A DNA stretch of 54,269 nucleotides. It comes from an uncultured Verrucomicrobiales bacterium (GTDB taxonomy: Bacteria; Verrucomicrobiota; Verrucomicrobiia; Verrucomicrobiales; DEV007). The notes under the pieces are model-generated. The model had not been told where the DNA came from and did not search any database. It saw only the letters and a program-made list of their open reading frames with translations. Positions 20,580-29,674 of the stretch are shown here, piece after piece; the stretch's first letter is position 1, and each line of letters starts with the position of its first letter. Made by a program: the position numbers and the translations under genes. Location: contig CALAHF010000041.1 in the NCBI GenBank assembly GCA_937891465.1, positions 1-54,269 on the forward strand, written 5' to 3'.

Positions 20580-21533
20580 ATGAAGCCCTCAACTGTTCTC
20601 TCGCCCCTGTCTCCTGAAAATCTCCGGCTCGCCGCGCAATGCGGGGTCGAGGGTGTTGTCATGCGGTATCCGGGGCCGGATGTGGCGGATTTACTCGCTA
20701 CAAAAACGAAGATTGAAGCTCACGGGCTGAAAATTGTCGGCATCGAAGGGTTTCTCCCCATCGAAAAGATCAAGACGGGAACGGACACTGACGGGGCGGA
20801 GCTGCGGGCGATGAAAGTGCTCATCGAACAGATGGGCGAGGCGGAAATTCCGCTGCTTTGCTATAATTTCATGGCGGGAACGGATTGGGTAAGGACGCGG
20901 CTGGATGCGCCGGAACGTGGCGGCGCTCGCGTCACGGCGTTTTCGCTGGATGAAGCGGAAAAGGCGATGTCGCTGAACTCGGTGGAGACTTCTATCTCGA
21001 CGGACCCGATTTCTGCGGAGGTGCTCTGGGAAAATCTGGAAGCGCTTCTAAAAGAGCTGATCCCGGTCGCGGAAAAGGCGGGCGTGACGCTGGCGATGCA
21101 CCCGGATGATCCGCCGCTCCCAGAATTCTCCGGCAAAGCGCGGATCATGAATTCGGTAGAGAATTTCGAGCGTCTTTTCGCATTGGTGCCGAGCGAGCGC
21201 AATGCGATGTGCTTCTGTCAGGGAACATTCGCGACCATGGGCGTCGATATTCCAACAACGATCGATCGGCTTGGGAATCACATCGCCTACGTGCATTTTC
21301 GCGACGTTCGCGGGACGGCGGAATCCTTTGTGGAAACGTTTCACGACAACGGCCCAACGGACATGGCTGCCGCGATCCGCTCACTGAAAAATGCGGGCTT
21401 TACCGGACCGATCCGGCCCGATCACGTGCCCGAAATGGAGGGAGACGCAGACGGCGAGCCGGGCTACACGATGCTCGGGCGACTCTTTGCGTTCGGTTAC
21501 ATTCGCGGGCTGCTTCACGGAACGATTGACTAA
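20580..21533 (+). CDS. uxuA: Mannonate dehydratase-like (UxuA family) TIM barrel
   Basis: A 317-residue protein of the UxuA family, which dehydrates D-mannonate to 2-keto-3-deoxygluconate in hexuronate breakdown. Supporting motifs are MHPDDPPLPEFSG, CFCQGTFATMG, VHFRDVRG and RPDHVPEMEG, the metal and substrate loops of UxuA-type barrels. It is shorter than E. coli UxuA (394 residues) and its loops differ, so a related sugar acid is possible. It starts a three-gene operon: the stop is 6 nt before the enolase-superfamily gene, which is 15 nt before an MFS carrier. No Shine-Dalgarno sequence is apparent before ATG 20580. Confidence 0.8.
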   Translation: MKPSTVLSPLSPENLRLAAQCGVEGVVMRYPGPDVADLLATKTKIEAHGLKIVGIEGFLPIEKIKTGTDTDGAELRAMKVLIEQMGEAEIPLLCYNFMAGTDWVRTRLDAPERGGARVTAFSLDEAEKAMSLNSVETSISTDPISAEVLWENLEALLKELIPVAEKAGVTLAMHPDDPPLPEFSGKARIMNSVENFERLFALVPSERNAMCFCQGTFATMGVDIPTTIDRLGNHIAYVHFRDVRGTAESFVETFHDNGPTDMAAAIRSLKNAGFTGPIRPDHVPEMEGDADGEPGYTMLGRLFAFGYIRGLLHGTID

Positions 21534-21539
21534 TCTATT

Positions 21540-22757
21540 ATGCCAAAAATCACTGCTATCGAAACGACGATTCCCTCGGGGATCATGCCGAATCTGGTGC
21601 TGGTTCGGATTCACACGGAAGATGGGCTGATCGGCTGCGGCGAAACTTACTATACGCCGCATGGGATTCAGGCGCTGATTCACGATTGGATGGCGGAACG
21701 GCTAATCGGGGCGGAGGCGACGGATATCGAAGCGCACTGGCGGTTTCTTTATGAACGGTGCTCGGCTTTTGGGATGCCGGGCGCGGAAATGCGGGCGCTG
21801 TCGGCGATCGATGTGGCGCTGTGGGACATTCTAGGGCAGGTCTGCGGCCAACCGATCTGGAAGTTGCTCGGTGGTGCGACGCAGAAGAAGGTTCGCATTT
21901 ATAATACCTGCGGCGGCCCGGGATACGGCGCGAAGGGAAGTGATTTGGAAAAACATCCCGGCTGGCCAGGCTACGGGGATGAAGGGAAGGCGGGGCCGCT
22001 TCAGGATAACTGGTCGTGTATTCATGCGGCGGGTGATTTGGCGGAAGAGCTGGTCAGCGAAGGTATCACAGGGATGAAGATGTGGCCGTTCGATCGCTAT
22101 GTTCATGAAAACGGGAGCCAATACGTTTCTCCGGCGCACATTGAAGAAGGGATGAAACCACTTCGTGAAATCCGCGAGCGGGTTGGTGATAAGATCGAGA
22201 TCATGATCGAAGGTCACGCGTTTTTTCGTCTCCCGACGGCGCTGCAACTTGCTTCGGCTCTGAAAGAGATTCGGCCGTTCTGGCTGGAGGATTTTCTGCC
22301 GGTGGACAATGTCGAGACGCTGGCGAACTTTCGCGAACACGCGGGACTTCCCATCGCCGCGTCGGAAATGCTGTTGGGACGTCCGGCGTATCGGGCGCTT
22401 CTCGAAGCGCGTGCAGTTGATTATGTAATGGTCGATCCGACTTGGGCAGGCGGCATTAGCGAAACCCGACGGATTATCAATCTCGCGCAGACGTATAATC
22501 TTCCCGCGACGATGCACGATTGTACTGGGCCGCTGACATTGCTGGCTGGGCTGCATTGCGCGGCTGCTTCGGCAAATGTGGTGCTTCAGGAAACGGTGCG
22601 TGCGCACATTCGGACGCTTTACGATCGTCTCGTGGATCGGCAGCCGAACGTCGAGGACGGTTTCCTGACGCTTCCGGCTGATCCCGGAATCGGCACGGCG
22701 TGGTTGCCGGAGCTTTTCCAACGGGGCCAAGCTAATTACCGTCGCACTGACGCCTGA
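21540..22757 (+). CDS. Enolase-superfamily sugar-acid dehydratase
   Basis: A 405-residue mandelate racemase/muconate lactonising enzyme family protein. The N-terminal capping domain contains GLIGCGETYYTP and ALSAIDVALWDILGQ. The barrel has GITGMKMWPFD, the Mg ligands in IMIEGHAFFRLP, FWLEDFLP and AASEMLLGR, and the catalytic His region TMHDCTGP. This arrangement is typical of mannonate, gluconate or galactonate dehydratases, which remove water from sugar acids. Its position between the UxuA-like gene and a carrier supports a role in uronate or aldonate catabolism, either on the same substrate or on an epimer. The precise substrate is not deducible. Confidence 0.87.
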   Translation: MPKITAIETTIPSGIMPNLVLVRIHTEDGLIGCGETYYTPHGIQALIHDWMAERLIGAEATDIEAHWRFLYERCSAFGMPGAEMRALSAIDVALWDILGQVCGQPIWKLLGGATQKKVRIYNTCGGPGYGAKGSDLEKHPGWPGYGDEGKAGPLQDNWSCIHAAGDLAEELVSEGITGMKMWPFDRYVHENGSQYVSPAHIEEGMKPLREIRERVGDKIEIMIEGHAFFRLPTALQLASALKEIRPFWLEDFLPVDNVETLANFREHAGLPIAASEMLLGRPAYRALLEARAVDYVMVDPTWAGGISETRRIINLAQTYNLPATMHDCTGPLTLLAGLHCAAASANVVLQETVRAHIRTLYDRLVDRQPNVEDGFLTLPADPGIGTAWLPELFQRGQANYRRTDA

Positions 22758-22772
22758 TCCCGAAATTCCGCC

Positions 22773-24074
22773 ATGCCTACCAACACGCGCCACAAAGTTA
22801 TTGGAACAACAACGCTTGTCGCGGTGCTGTTGTATCTAGATCGGATCTGCATCGCGGAGATCGCAAAACTCGACACGTTTAAGAATGAGCTGGGCCTTTC
22901 GGCAACCCAAACGGGCGCGGTTCTCTCGGCGTTCTTCTTTTCCTACGCGCTTGCGCAAGTCCCCGCCGGTTGGTTGTCGGATCGCTTCGGCGCGCGGCGC
23001 ATGTTGCCGATCTACATTGTCCTCTGGTCAATTTGCACGGCGCTCACTGGCTTGGCGACGGGATTCGTCATGCTGATCGTGGCGCGGCTCATTTTCGGAA
23101 TTGCCCAGGCCGGTTGTTATCCAACAGCGGGTAGTTTGATCAAGCGATGGACCCCGCTGCCAACGCGGGGGACATCTAGCAGCATCGTCTCCTTCGGCGG
23201 ACGACTGGGAGGTGCGATCGCTCCACTGCTCACGGCGTTTTTGCTGAAGGATTACCTCGGCTGGCGCTGGGTGCTGGTGCTTTACGGAACGTCCGGCCTT
23301 CTCGTCGCGCTGCTGTTCTGGAAAGTTTTTCGGGAAACCCCTGACGAACATCCGGGCTGCAATGATGCCGAACGCGATCTCATTGCCGAAGGCGATACGG
23401 ATCTCGAAATGTCGGCGGAACAGGGCCCAGCTCCGTTTCCGCCGATTCATCATCTCGTCAAAAGCCCGACGATGTGGCTGATGTGTGCTCTTCAATTCGG
23501 GATCAACATTGGCTGGGTGTTTCTCGTGACGTGGCTGCCGACCTATCTCCAAGATGTGAAAGGCGTCGATCCAAAGATCGGCGGACTGATGTCGACACTG
23601 GTTCTCGTTGCGGGAATTGTCGGAATGTTATGCGGGGGACGACTCACTGACATGGCGACAAAGAAACTGGGCGTTCGTTGGGGCCGTTCGCTCCCGATGA
23701 TCCTTTGTTACGTCATCGCTCTGGCTGCTTATCTCAGTTGTCTCTATCTCGAATCCGCCTGGGCCTTTATCGCCGCTGCCGCCATCGTCGCTTTCGCAAC
23801 TGACATGAGCGTCCCCGCAATCTGGGCATACATGCAGGACGTCGGAGGAAAAAACACCGCAGCCGTCTTTGGTTGGGGAAACATGTGGGGAAATCTCGGA
23901 GCCGCAACCACCCCGTTGCTCGTCCCGATCGTTTTGGAAAAGTGGGATCACAACGGCGACTGGAGCGAAGCCTTTTTGCTTTTCTCAGCCGGCTACCTCA
24001 TTGCTGGACTCGCGGCGATTGGGCTAAACGCGAACAAGAAAATTGGCGGCACTCAAACGAAACAACAGAGTTGA
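22773..24074 (+). CDS. MFS transporter, anion:cation symporter (hexuronate-type)
   Basis: A 433-residue major facilitator with about twelve transmembrane helices. The first cytoplasmic loop motif is WLSDRFGARRMLP and the N-terminal half has YLDRICIAEIA and GIAQAGCYPTAGSLIKRW, which resemble the ACS family (ExuT, GudP, galactonate carriers). It is likely to import the sugar acid used by the two upstream dehydratases. The last residues TKQQS are encoded by a half copy of the 43-bp repeat, and its TGA stop abuts the TGA stop of the convergent gene with no spacer. Confidence 0.9.
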   Translation: MPTNTRHKVIGTTTLVAVLLYLDRICIAEIAKLDTFKNELGLSATQTGAVLSAFFFSYALAQVPAGWLSDRFGARRMLPIYIVLWSICTALTGLATGFVMLIVARLIFGIAQAGCYPTAGSLIKRWTPLPTRGTSSSIVSFGGRLGGAIAPLLTAFLLKDYLGWRWVLVLYGTSGLLVALLFWKVFRETPDEHPGCNDAERDLIAEGDTDLEMSAEQGPAPFPPIHHLVKSPTMWLMCALQFGINIGWVFLVTWLPTYLQDVKGVDPKIGGLMSTLVLVAGIVGMLCGGRLTDMATKKLGVRWGRSLPMILCYVIALAAYLSCLYLESAWAFIAAAAIVAFATDMSVPAIWAYMQDVGGKNTAAVFGWGNMWGNLGAATTPLLVPIVLEKWDHNGDWSEAFLLFSAGYLIAGLAAIGLNANKKIGGTQTKQQS

Positions 24075-24080
24075 TCATTT
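24058..24080. repeat. Half copy of the 43-bp repeat
   Basis: CGAAACAACAGAGTTGATC matches the left half of copies R1 and R2; the right half is replaced by the coding end of the convergent gene. It encodes the C-terminus and stop of the MFS gene. Confidence 0.55.
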
Positions 24081-26117
24081 CAGCAGTGCATCCACATCAT
24101 CCAACGGGACTTTTAGAATCTCCGTCTGCAGTTTGTTTCGCGAAAGGGCAATCCAAAGGAAACCGTCCTTTTCTATAGCATGGGGATATTGAAGACTCCC
24201 GATTCCCTGTTGGAATTTTTTCCACAAACTGTCGATCCCCTCAGCGACTGGAGGCGTCGGCGCGATTAGCTGGGCCATGCGAGTGAAACTTTTCCCGTCT
24301 TCACTGATCGATAAATGTAACTGACGGCGCCCCAATTTTGGATTCGCGTTTGAAATCATCACGCGATAGCCGCGGCTCGTGTTCAGCGAAAAAATCTTGC
24401 TCGTTGAGTTCGGGAAATTCGTCAGGACTGGAGTCTTCCACGTCATGCCGTTGTCGGTCGAAGTGGAATGGAATAGCCGCTGTGAACCTCCATTGTCGCG
24501 GAATAGCGCGTTCAGCGATTTGTCGGGCATGAGCCAGAAAATTGGTTCATCGGGGCGAAAGCCTTTCACCTCACCCACCTTCACGACGGGAAATGCTTCC
24601 CACGAATCCAATTTTTCTTTACCGCCAATCAATATCGTGACGTTGAATCGCGCATCGCGTCGCGTCAGAATCCAGTCGCCTGTCGGCAGTTTTTGCGGTG
24701 GAAAGTTGTTAATCGCGTTGTCGTAAACTTTGCTTTTGAAATTCCATTTCCTACTCGCTTTGTCCCACGCGAAAGCCTGCAACTCAAGTTCCTTGTCGAC
24801 ACCAAAAGCTCCCTTGCCTTTGTAGTGAGCGCCCAGTGCGAGCAATTCCCCGTCCCGAATCCACAGTCCTCGCGCGATAAAGGCATAGGGTTCCTTTGGC
24901 ATTCCGGTGACGGATTTTGCTTCGCTCCAATTAAGCCCATCGTCGCTTGTCGCGTATTTTATTTCTTGAGTCGGCCAGTCTTCGATCTTCGGTCCATCAC
25001 TCCAAATGCACCAGAATTTGCTGTCGTGGAACGCGAGGTAGTTGTGCAAATTCAGCCGCAGTCGGTTCAACTCCAGCTTCCCGCCTTCTTTGTAATCGGG
25101 CGATTTCTGCGCGGCGTTGATGACGGCATGTTCGCCGGTCAGTTGGGGTAATGCGTCAAAATCAATCGCTTCCGGATCTGTTCCCGATTTTGGAAGCTCG
25201 AGAATTGAGAGTGGCTCAGCCAGAAGATACTTCTTCACGCCCGTTAATGCTTGCGCTAAAAGCTGAGGCGTCCCAGCACCAGCGACGTTGTGTCTTCCGC
25301 CCGGAACAGTAAAGAGTTTATGCGTCACGCCTTCGGCTTTGAGCTTTTCAGCCATCACTTTAGCGTGTTCGAAAGGAACGACAGTATCTGCGTCGCCGTG
25401 AAAAATTAAAATTGGCGGGTCGTCTTTTGAGACAAATGTTAGAGGTGAGACGTCTTTTATTTTTGCTGCATCCATTTCCGAAGCGGGAGTCCCTTGTTTG
25501 TAGCCGATCAGCTGTCGATACGCGGGGTGATTGTGTTTGATCGTCGAAAGCAGATTCCAATCCGTCGGTCCAGCGAAGGGCAAGGCGCAGGTAACGCGAG
25601 TCGATTGACGTTTGACCGGATCATCTGAATCCGGCTCAGCGATGTCGTCATGAAGCGCGACCCACAGAGTAAGATGGCCGCCGGCGGAACCGCCAGTGAC
25701 TCCAATTTTATCCGCGTTGATGTGCCATTCCTTCGCATTTTGGCGGACAAATTGAATCGCTCTCATGCAATCATCGGTCTGAGCGGGATGCGGTGCGACA
25801 TCGATGAAGCGATATTCGACCGACACGACATGAAACATCCCCTCGCGAAGTCCCGTGGCCAAGAATCCCGGGATATTATTTTTCGAACCAGCCCGCCACC
25901 CGCCGCCGTGAATAAAAATCATAACCGGTTTAATTTCCGGCTCACCGCTTTTTGAGTCCGCCAAATAGACGTCGAGCAATTGTGCCTTCTTGTCCGCTTT
26001 TCCATAAAAGACATCTTTATGGTTGGGAACAGGGCGGCCCTTTGGCGTCTGGGCTGACGCTTGAAGCGCAACAATTCCGAATATTGCTGCTACGAGAACT
26101 AGAAATAGATTTTTCAT
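24075..26117 (-). CDS. Secreted esterase fused to Asp-box (sialidase-like) propeller
   Basis: The frame extends upstream to 26153, but those codons (HRTNPICSKF) are repeat sequence. ATG 26117 begins a signal peptide (MKNLFLVLVAAIFGIVALQASA), giving 680 residues. Residues about 25-300 are an alpha/beta hydrolase of the BD-FAE/esterase-lipase type: oxyanion motif HGGGWRAGSKN, nucleophile in GGSAGGHL, Asp in HGDADTVVP and His in GGRHNVAG. Residues about 330-680 form a propeller with Asp-box-like repeats (SDDGLNWSE, STDNGMTWK, SEDGKSFTR) as in sialidases. It probably deacylates and binds or cleaves glycans outside the cytoplasm. The repeat R4 ends 7 nt from its start codon. Confidence 0.88.
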   Translation of the reverse strand: MKNLFLVLVAAIFGIVALQASAQTPKGRPVPNHKDVFYGKADKKAQLLDVYLADSKSGEPEIKPVMIFIHGGGWRAGSKNNIPGFLATGLREGMFHVVSVEYRFIDVAPHPAQTDDCMRAIQFVRQNAKEWHINADKIGVTGGSAGGHLTLWVALHDDIAEPDSDDPVKRQSTRVTCALPFAGPTDWNLLSTIKHNHPAYRQLIGYKQGTPASEMDAAKIKDVSPLTFVSKDDPPILIFHGDADTVVPFEHAKVMAEKLKAEGVTHKLFTVPGGRHNVAGAGTPQLLAQALTGVKKYLLAEPLSILELPKSGTDPEAIDFDALPQLTGEHAVINAAQKSPDYKEGGKLELNRLRLNLHNYLAFHDSKFWCIWSDGPKIEDWPTQEIKYATSDDGLNWSEAKSVTGMPKEPYAFIARGLWIRDGELLALGAHYKGKGAFGVDKELELQAFAWDKASRKWNFKSKVYDNAINNFPPQKLPTGDWILTRRDARFNVTILIGGKEKLDSWEAFPVVKVGEVKGFRPDEPIFWLMPDKSLNALFRDNGGSQRLFHSTSTDNGMTWKTPVLTNFPNSTSKIFSLNTSRGYRVMISNANPKLGRRQLHLSISEDGKSFTRMAQLIAPTPPVAEGIDSLWKKFQQGIGSLQYPHAIEKDGFLWIALSRNKLQTEILKVPLDDVDALLK

Positions 26118-26123
26118 AAATTT

Positions 26124-26166
26124 CGAACAGATAGGGTTCGTTCGATGAATCAACCCTATTGGTTCG
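26124..26166 (+). repeat. 43-bp dispersed hairpin repeat, copy R4
   Basis: CGAACAGATAGGGTT pairs with AACCCTATTGGTTCG; a C-G pair of other copies is T-A here, a compensatory change. It fills the space between two minus-strand genes: it supplies the TAG stop (26156-26158, preceded by Thr-Asn-Gln codons) of the upstream gene and ends 6 nt before the start codon of the downstream gene. Confidence 0.9.
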
Positions 26167-27622
26167 TAAAGTGGTAAGCGAATAAATCAGCATCCTTGAT
26201 CACAAACCGGAGCTTCACCGATTTTCCAGCGAGGGCTGAAACGTCGGTTCCGCCTTTCCATGTCACGACACGTTCGATCTCATTTCCGATTTGTTCGTTC
26301 GCGTCTCCGAGAGAAAACCCCGGGAATGGTTTGCCGGTTTCGGAGTCCTGGATCTCGACGCGAATTCCACCGGGAGCTGACGTTGCGAAGTTCAAAGCGA
26401 GCGCGTTTCCGGTAAACTTCAAAGGCTTGGTGATCAATTCCCCGCCATCAAATTTCGCCTGCGCCGAGGCGAATCCGTCGAGCCGCATCGAGTAGCGGCG
26501 AATGTGCGCGGTTGGCTGGGCATAGTCCTGATTTACATAGACGGACATCTCTGTCGGCCCGGTTTGCACGACGTTCAGGGCTGGGTAATTCGTGCGCGAC
26601 ACCCAATTTTGCGCGCCGATTCCAGGCCTAATGTAACTGCTCAAGAATGTGCGCTCGTAGTGATCATGTCCGGGACGAGTCGTCATGAGAACGGCGTCAG
26701 AAGTGTCATTGAAATATTTTGGATTCACCCCGATGGCTTTTGCCTGCTCTTCATTCAAGACTTTTCGTCCGGGCATAAAACGCGCAGCGATCGCCACGTA
26801 GAGATGAGGCGCGCGAAAGTAGGGATGCGTTTGATTCGTATACAAATGATCGATCGGCGATTCTCCGCCACGGTGTTTGTATTCCATCAAAACTGGCTCC
26901 GACCAATTGATGAAGTCATCGCTTTCGGTGCGGGCGATGCGACGAATCTTGTCTTCAAAAACGCGGAAAAAGCAGAGATACTTCCCTTCGGCTTCAGAGT
27001 AGAAAGCGATGTTCTGCGAATCAAAAAAGTAGGGATACTTCACGAGTTCATTTGGGATTACCGGCGCATCTTGAATCTTCTCCCACGACTTTCCATCGGG
27101 CGAAACCCAACCAATCAGGCCGCTTTTCATCGTTCCTCCGAGCGCTTTGAAACGTTGATCGGCAGGCACGCCGGGCTTTGCGTCGAGCATCGGAGAGAAA
27201 TTGTGGGTCGAGGGAGCTGCGTCCGCCATCACGATGTTCGTGTCTTTCGATCCATCGCGTTCGAACAGCCCGAGTTTCGGTTTCGTCCACGAAATACCGT
27301 CCTTCGACTCCGCGTAGCTGGTTGATTCATTTAAGCTGCCATCGGCGCCGGCTTTCGGTAAACTCCGGTAATAAAGCCGAAACAAACTTCCGTCTTTAAT
27401 CACCGTCGCGTAGCCGCTGAACCCGCCTTCCCATGGCTTATCGAATGCCAGAACCTGACCTTCGTCATGAGGCCGATGCATCACGAGGTCCACGCCCGTC
27501 ATCGATTCGATCAGCGCTGAATCCACAAACAGTTCACGTCGATCACCGATATCGACGGGATCTGCCGCAAACAAATGCGGAGTAAAAAATGAGGCAGCGA
27601 GAACGCACATAGTAAATTTCAT
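26156..27622 (-). CDS. Secreted glycosidase-like Asp-box beta-propeller protein
   Basis: A 488-residue exported protein with signal peptide MKFTMCVLAASFFTPHLFA. Residues about 25-380 look like a five-bladed propeller related to glycoside hydrolase families of the GH32/43/sialidase type: ELFVDSALI, RPHDEGQVL, Asp-box-like SKDGISWTK, SPDGKSWEK and SDDFINWSE. The C-terminal about 100 residues form a beta-sandwich (LALNFATSAPGGIRVEIQD..GKPFPGF) typical of such PVC proteins. Catalytic residues are not certain. It lies 38 nt upstream of the esterase-propeller gene on the same strand, with R4 filling the gap. The final residues (Thr-Asn-Gln-stop) are repeat-encoded. Confidence 0.78.
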   Translation of the reverse strand: MKFTMCVLAASFFTPHLFAADPVDIGDRRELFVDSALIESMTGVDLVMHRPHDEGQVLAFDKPWEGGFSGYATVIKDGSLFRLYYRSLPKAGADGSLNESTSYAESKDGISWTKPKLGLFERDGSKDTNIVMADAAPSTHNFSPMLDAKPGVPADQRFKALGGTMKSGLIGWVSPDGKSWEKIQDAPVIPNELVKYPYFFDSQNIAFYSEAEGKYLCFFRVFEDKIRRIARTESDDFINWSEPVLMEYKHRGGESPIDHLYTNQTHPYFRAPHLYVAIAARFMPGRKVLNEEQAKAIGVNPKYFNDTSDAVLMTTRPGHDHYERTFLSSYIRPGIGAQNWVSRTNYPALNVVQTGPTEMSVYVNQDYAQPTAHIRRYSMRLDGFASAQAKFDGGELITKPLKFTGNALALNFATSAPGGIRVEIQDSETGKPFPGFSLGDANEQIGNEIERVVTWKGGTDVSALAGKSVKLRFVIKDADLFAYHFTNQ

Positions 27623-27689
27623 AAAAAGGAGTATCCCGTTTTTCAGGAGAAAAAAGAAGTGCGTGAATACGGCTTCAAGCTTTTTCTGA

Positions 27690-29650
27690 ATGATGATCCG
27701 AATCCTGAAAATTGGCTTTCTTGGAATGTTTTTCGTTTTAGCCGGAGATAAAGCATCCAGTTAGGAAAAGCTAAAATGGGGGGCGACGTTCAAGGAATCT
27801 TATCAGGATATTGTAACTGGAAAGGCTGTTTCGTTTTCGGTCAAAACTCCGCCGAAATCTGAGAATTCAGCGAATAAACTCCCGCTCATCGTTGGGTTGA
27901 ATGGTGGGCCGAAAGTCGCGCCGAGTGCGGAATTTCCGTTTATCGAAGTGCGTCCATCGGGCGGTGGAATTTGGGGGTAGCGATCTCTATCCGCAGTCGA
28001 TGTGTTGGCTGTGATTAGAACGATGAAGCAAAAATATCCGATCGATCCGGATCGTATTTCGTTGATCGGATTTTCGGCGGGTGCAAGCGGGGCAATGCAT
28101 TTGGTGTCGTTGTATCCAGATGAATTCTCGGCGATGCTCGCAATGGTGGCTGGGGGAAATGATTATCCAATTCGAAATTTCTCGAATCTACCGCTCGCGA
28201 TCCATCATGGCGATGTCGATTGGACGTCGGCGATTTGCGATGCGCGGGTTCAGTTTCAGAAAATGCAGTCAGCGGGAAATCGTCTCGCATTTTTAAAGGA
28301 ATATCCGGGTTCTGGGCATTCGGTTTCTGCGAAAGACCACAAGTCGATAGTAAAATGGGTGCTTGAGCAAAAGCGTGATCCTGCGCCGAAATCAATTGCG
28401 ATCGATTGTGAAACTCCAACGCTCGGGCGGCACGCTTACATTCAGATTCTTGAATTCGATGATCCTCAAAATGTGGCTACCTTGACTGTGGACATATGAT
28501 CATTGCCGGATTTGAGGCGAATCGATATCGGAGAGGTGAGTTTTGAAGTGAACCTGGAAACGGGAGTCGCCGAATTAATAAAGGAAAGAGGGGCGTGGGA
28601 ATTGAAGCCGAATTATTTAAATGAAATTTTCAGGAAACGAAAATACGAAGTCGGAGGTGCCGCTAATCTGTATCAAGGCGATCCGTTGCTGATCGTATAC
28701 GGGACGGTCGATGCCAAACTAGGCCCGCAACTTCGGGTTGCGGCTGAAGATTTGGCAAAATGCGGCGGACCACTGTTTGCCTCAATGAGACACACGGCGA
28801 TTCCGATCGTGGCGGACATCGAACTCACTCCTGCACAGGAGGCGAGTCACAATTTGATTCTCCTGGGCCGTCCGGAAGAGAATTTAGTTTCGGCAAGAAT
28901 TCTCGAGAAATTACCAATCGAAATTGAGAGCGGAAAACTCATCGTTGGAAGTCGCTAGTGCTGAATGATCAGGTTCTTTCGATGCTCCATTTTCATCCTG
29001 AGCACCCGAATCGGCTGGTCTATCTAATTGCGCCATTTACCGAAAAAGGTTTCCGATTGCCTCAACGGTTTCTTGCGGGATCGTATGGGTTTCACAGGAT
29101 CGGTCAGCCGGATTTGATTGTTCAAAATTCGGATTACGTGATTACCCGCGAAATGCAGTTCGATAAAAATTGGGAGTGGGTTTCCCAAGAAGGCGATGCT
29201 CCAAAGATTTCTGCAGGATTCGAAGATCGAAATGAACTCGTCCGTGCACACCTCCGTTTAATGTTAAAAAAATCCGACGCAGATTTCTCCCTGTGGCGGG
29301 GACCTGCTGACAAAGGGATGTGGGGAATGGATTTTAATTACCTGAAGAAATATCAACCGGAGTTCTATTCGCTGGCAGATTACAAAACGCAGAAGCGCGT
29401 GCTCGAAACAACGACGGGCGGTGTTTCAGGTGCCGATCTTAAAATTATTTCAGATCGCTGGATCAGCAAGAATGAGATCACAATTTTTCCAAAGCTTGAT
29501 CTGAATTCCATCGATCTGGAAAAACCCTACCGCATCCACATTCCGATGGATATGTATATTAAACTTGGTCAGCGGAAAAGGAATCTGATTGATCCCAAGC
29601 CCAGTCCTGAGATTTCTCCAGGCGATTTGGTTTCCGAAATTTTCAAATGA
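27690..29650 (+). pseudogene. Decayed secreted prolyl-oligopeptidase/esterase-like gene
   Basis: One frame runs from ATG 27690 through a signal-peptide-like start (RILKIGFLGMFFVLAG) and an alpha/beta hydrolase: nucleophile region LIGFSAGASGAM, Asp in HHGDVDWTS and His in GSGHSVSAK. It is interrupted by in-frame TAG 27762, TAG 27978 and TGA 28497. The hydrolase sequence continues in the same frame after each stop (GGGIWG-stop-RSLSAVDVLAVI). Near 28955 the frame shifts by one to continue to 29650 (LNDQVLSMLHFHPEHPNRLVYL...), a C-terminal domain found in similar PVC peptidase/esterases. An intact product would have about 650 residues. Multiple independent lesions argue for a true pseudogene, though base-calling errors remain possible. 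Confidence 0.85.
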
Positions 29651-29674
29651 AATTTACAAAGCAAACGGGTTGAT

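Noticed and set aside
21831-22793. 320-codon minus-strand frame opposite the enolase-superfamily gene
   Set aside because: Antisense to conserved active-site motifs and Arg-rich; a shadow.
26504-27325. 273-codon plus-strand frame opposite the Asp-box propeller gene
   Set aside because: Antisense to a gene with signal peptide and repeated Asp-boxes; no recognisable domain.
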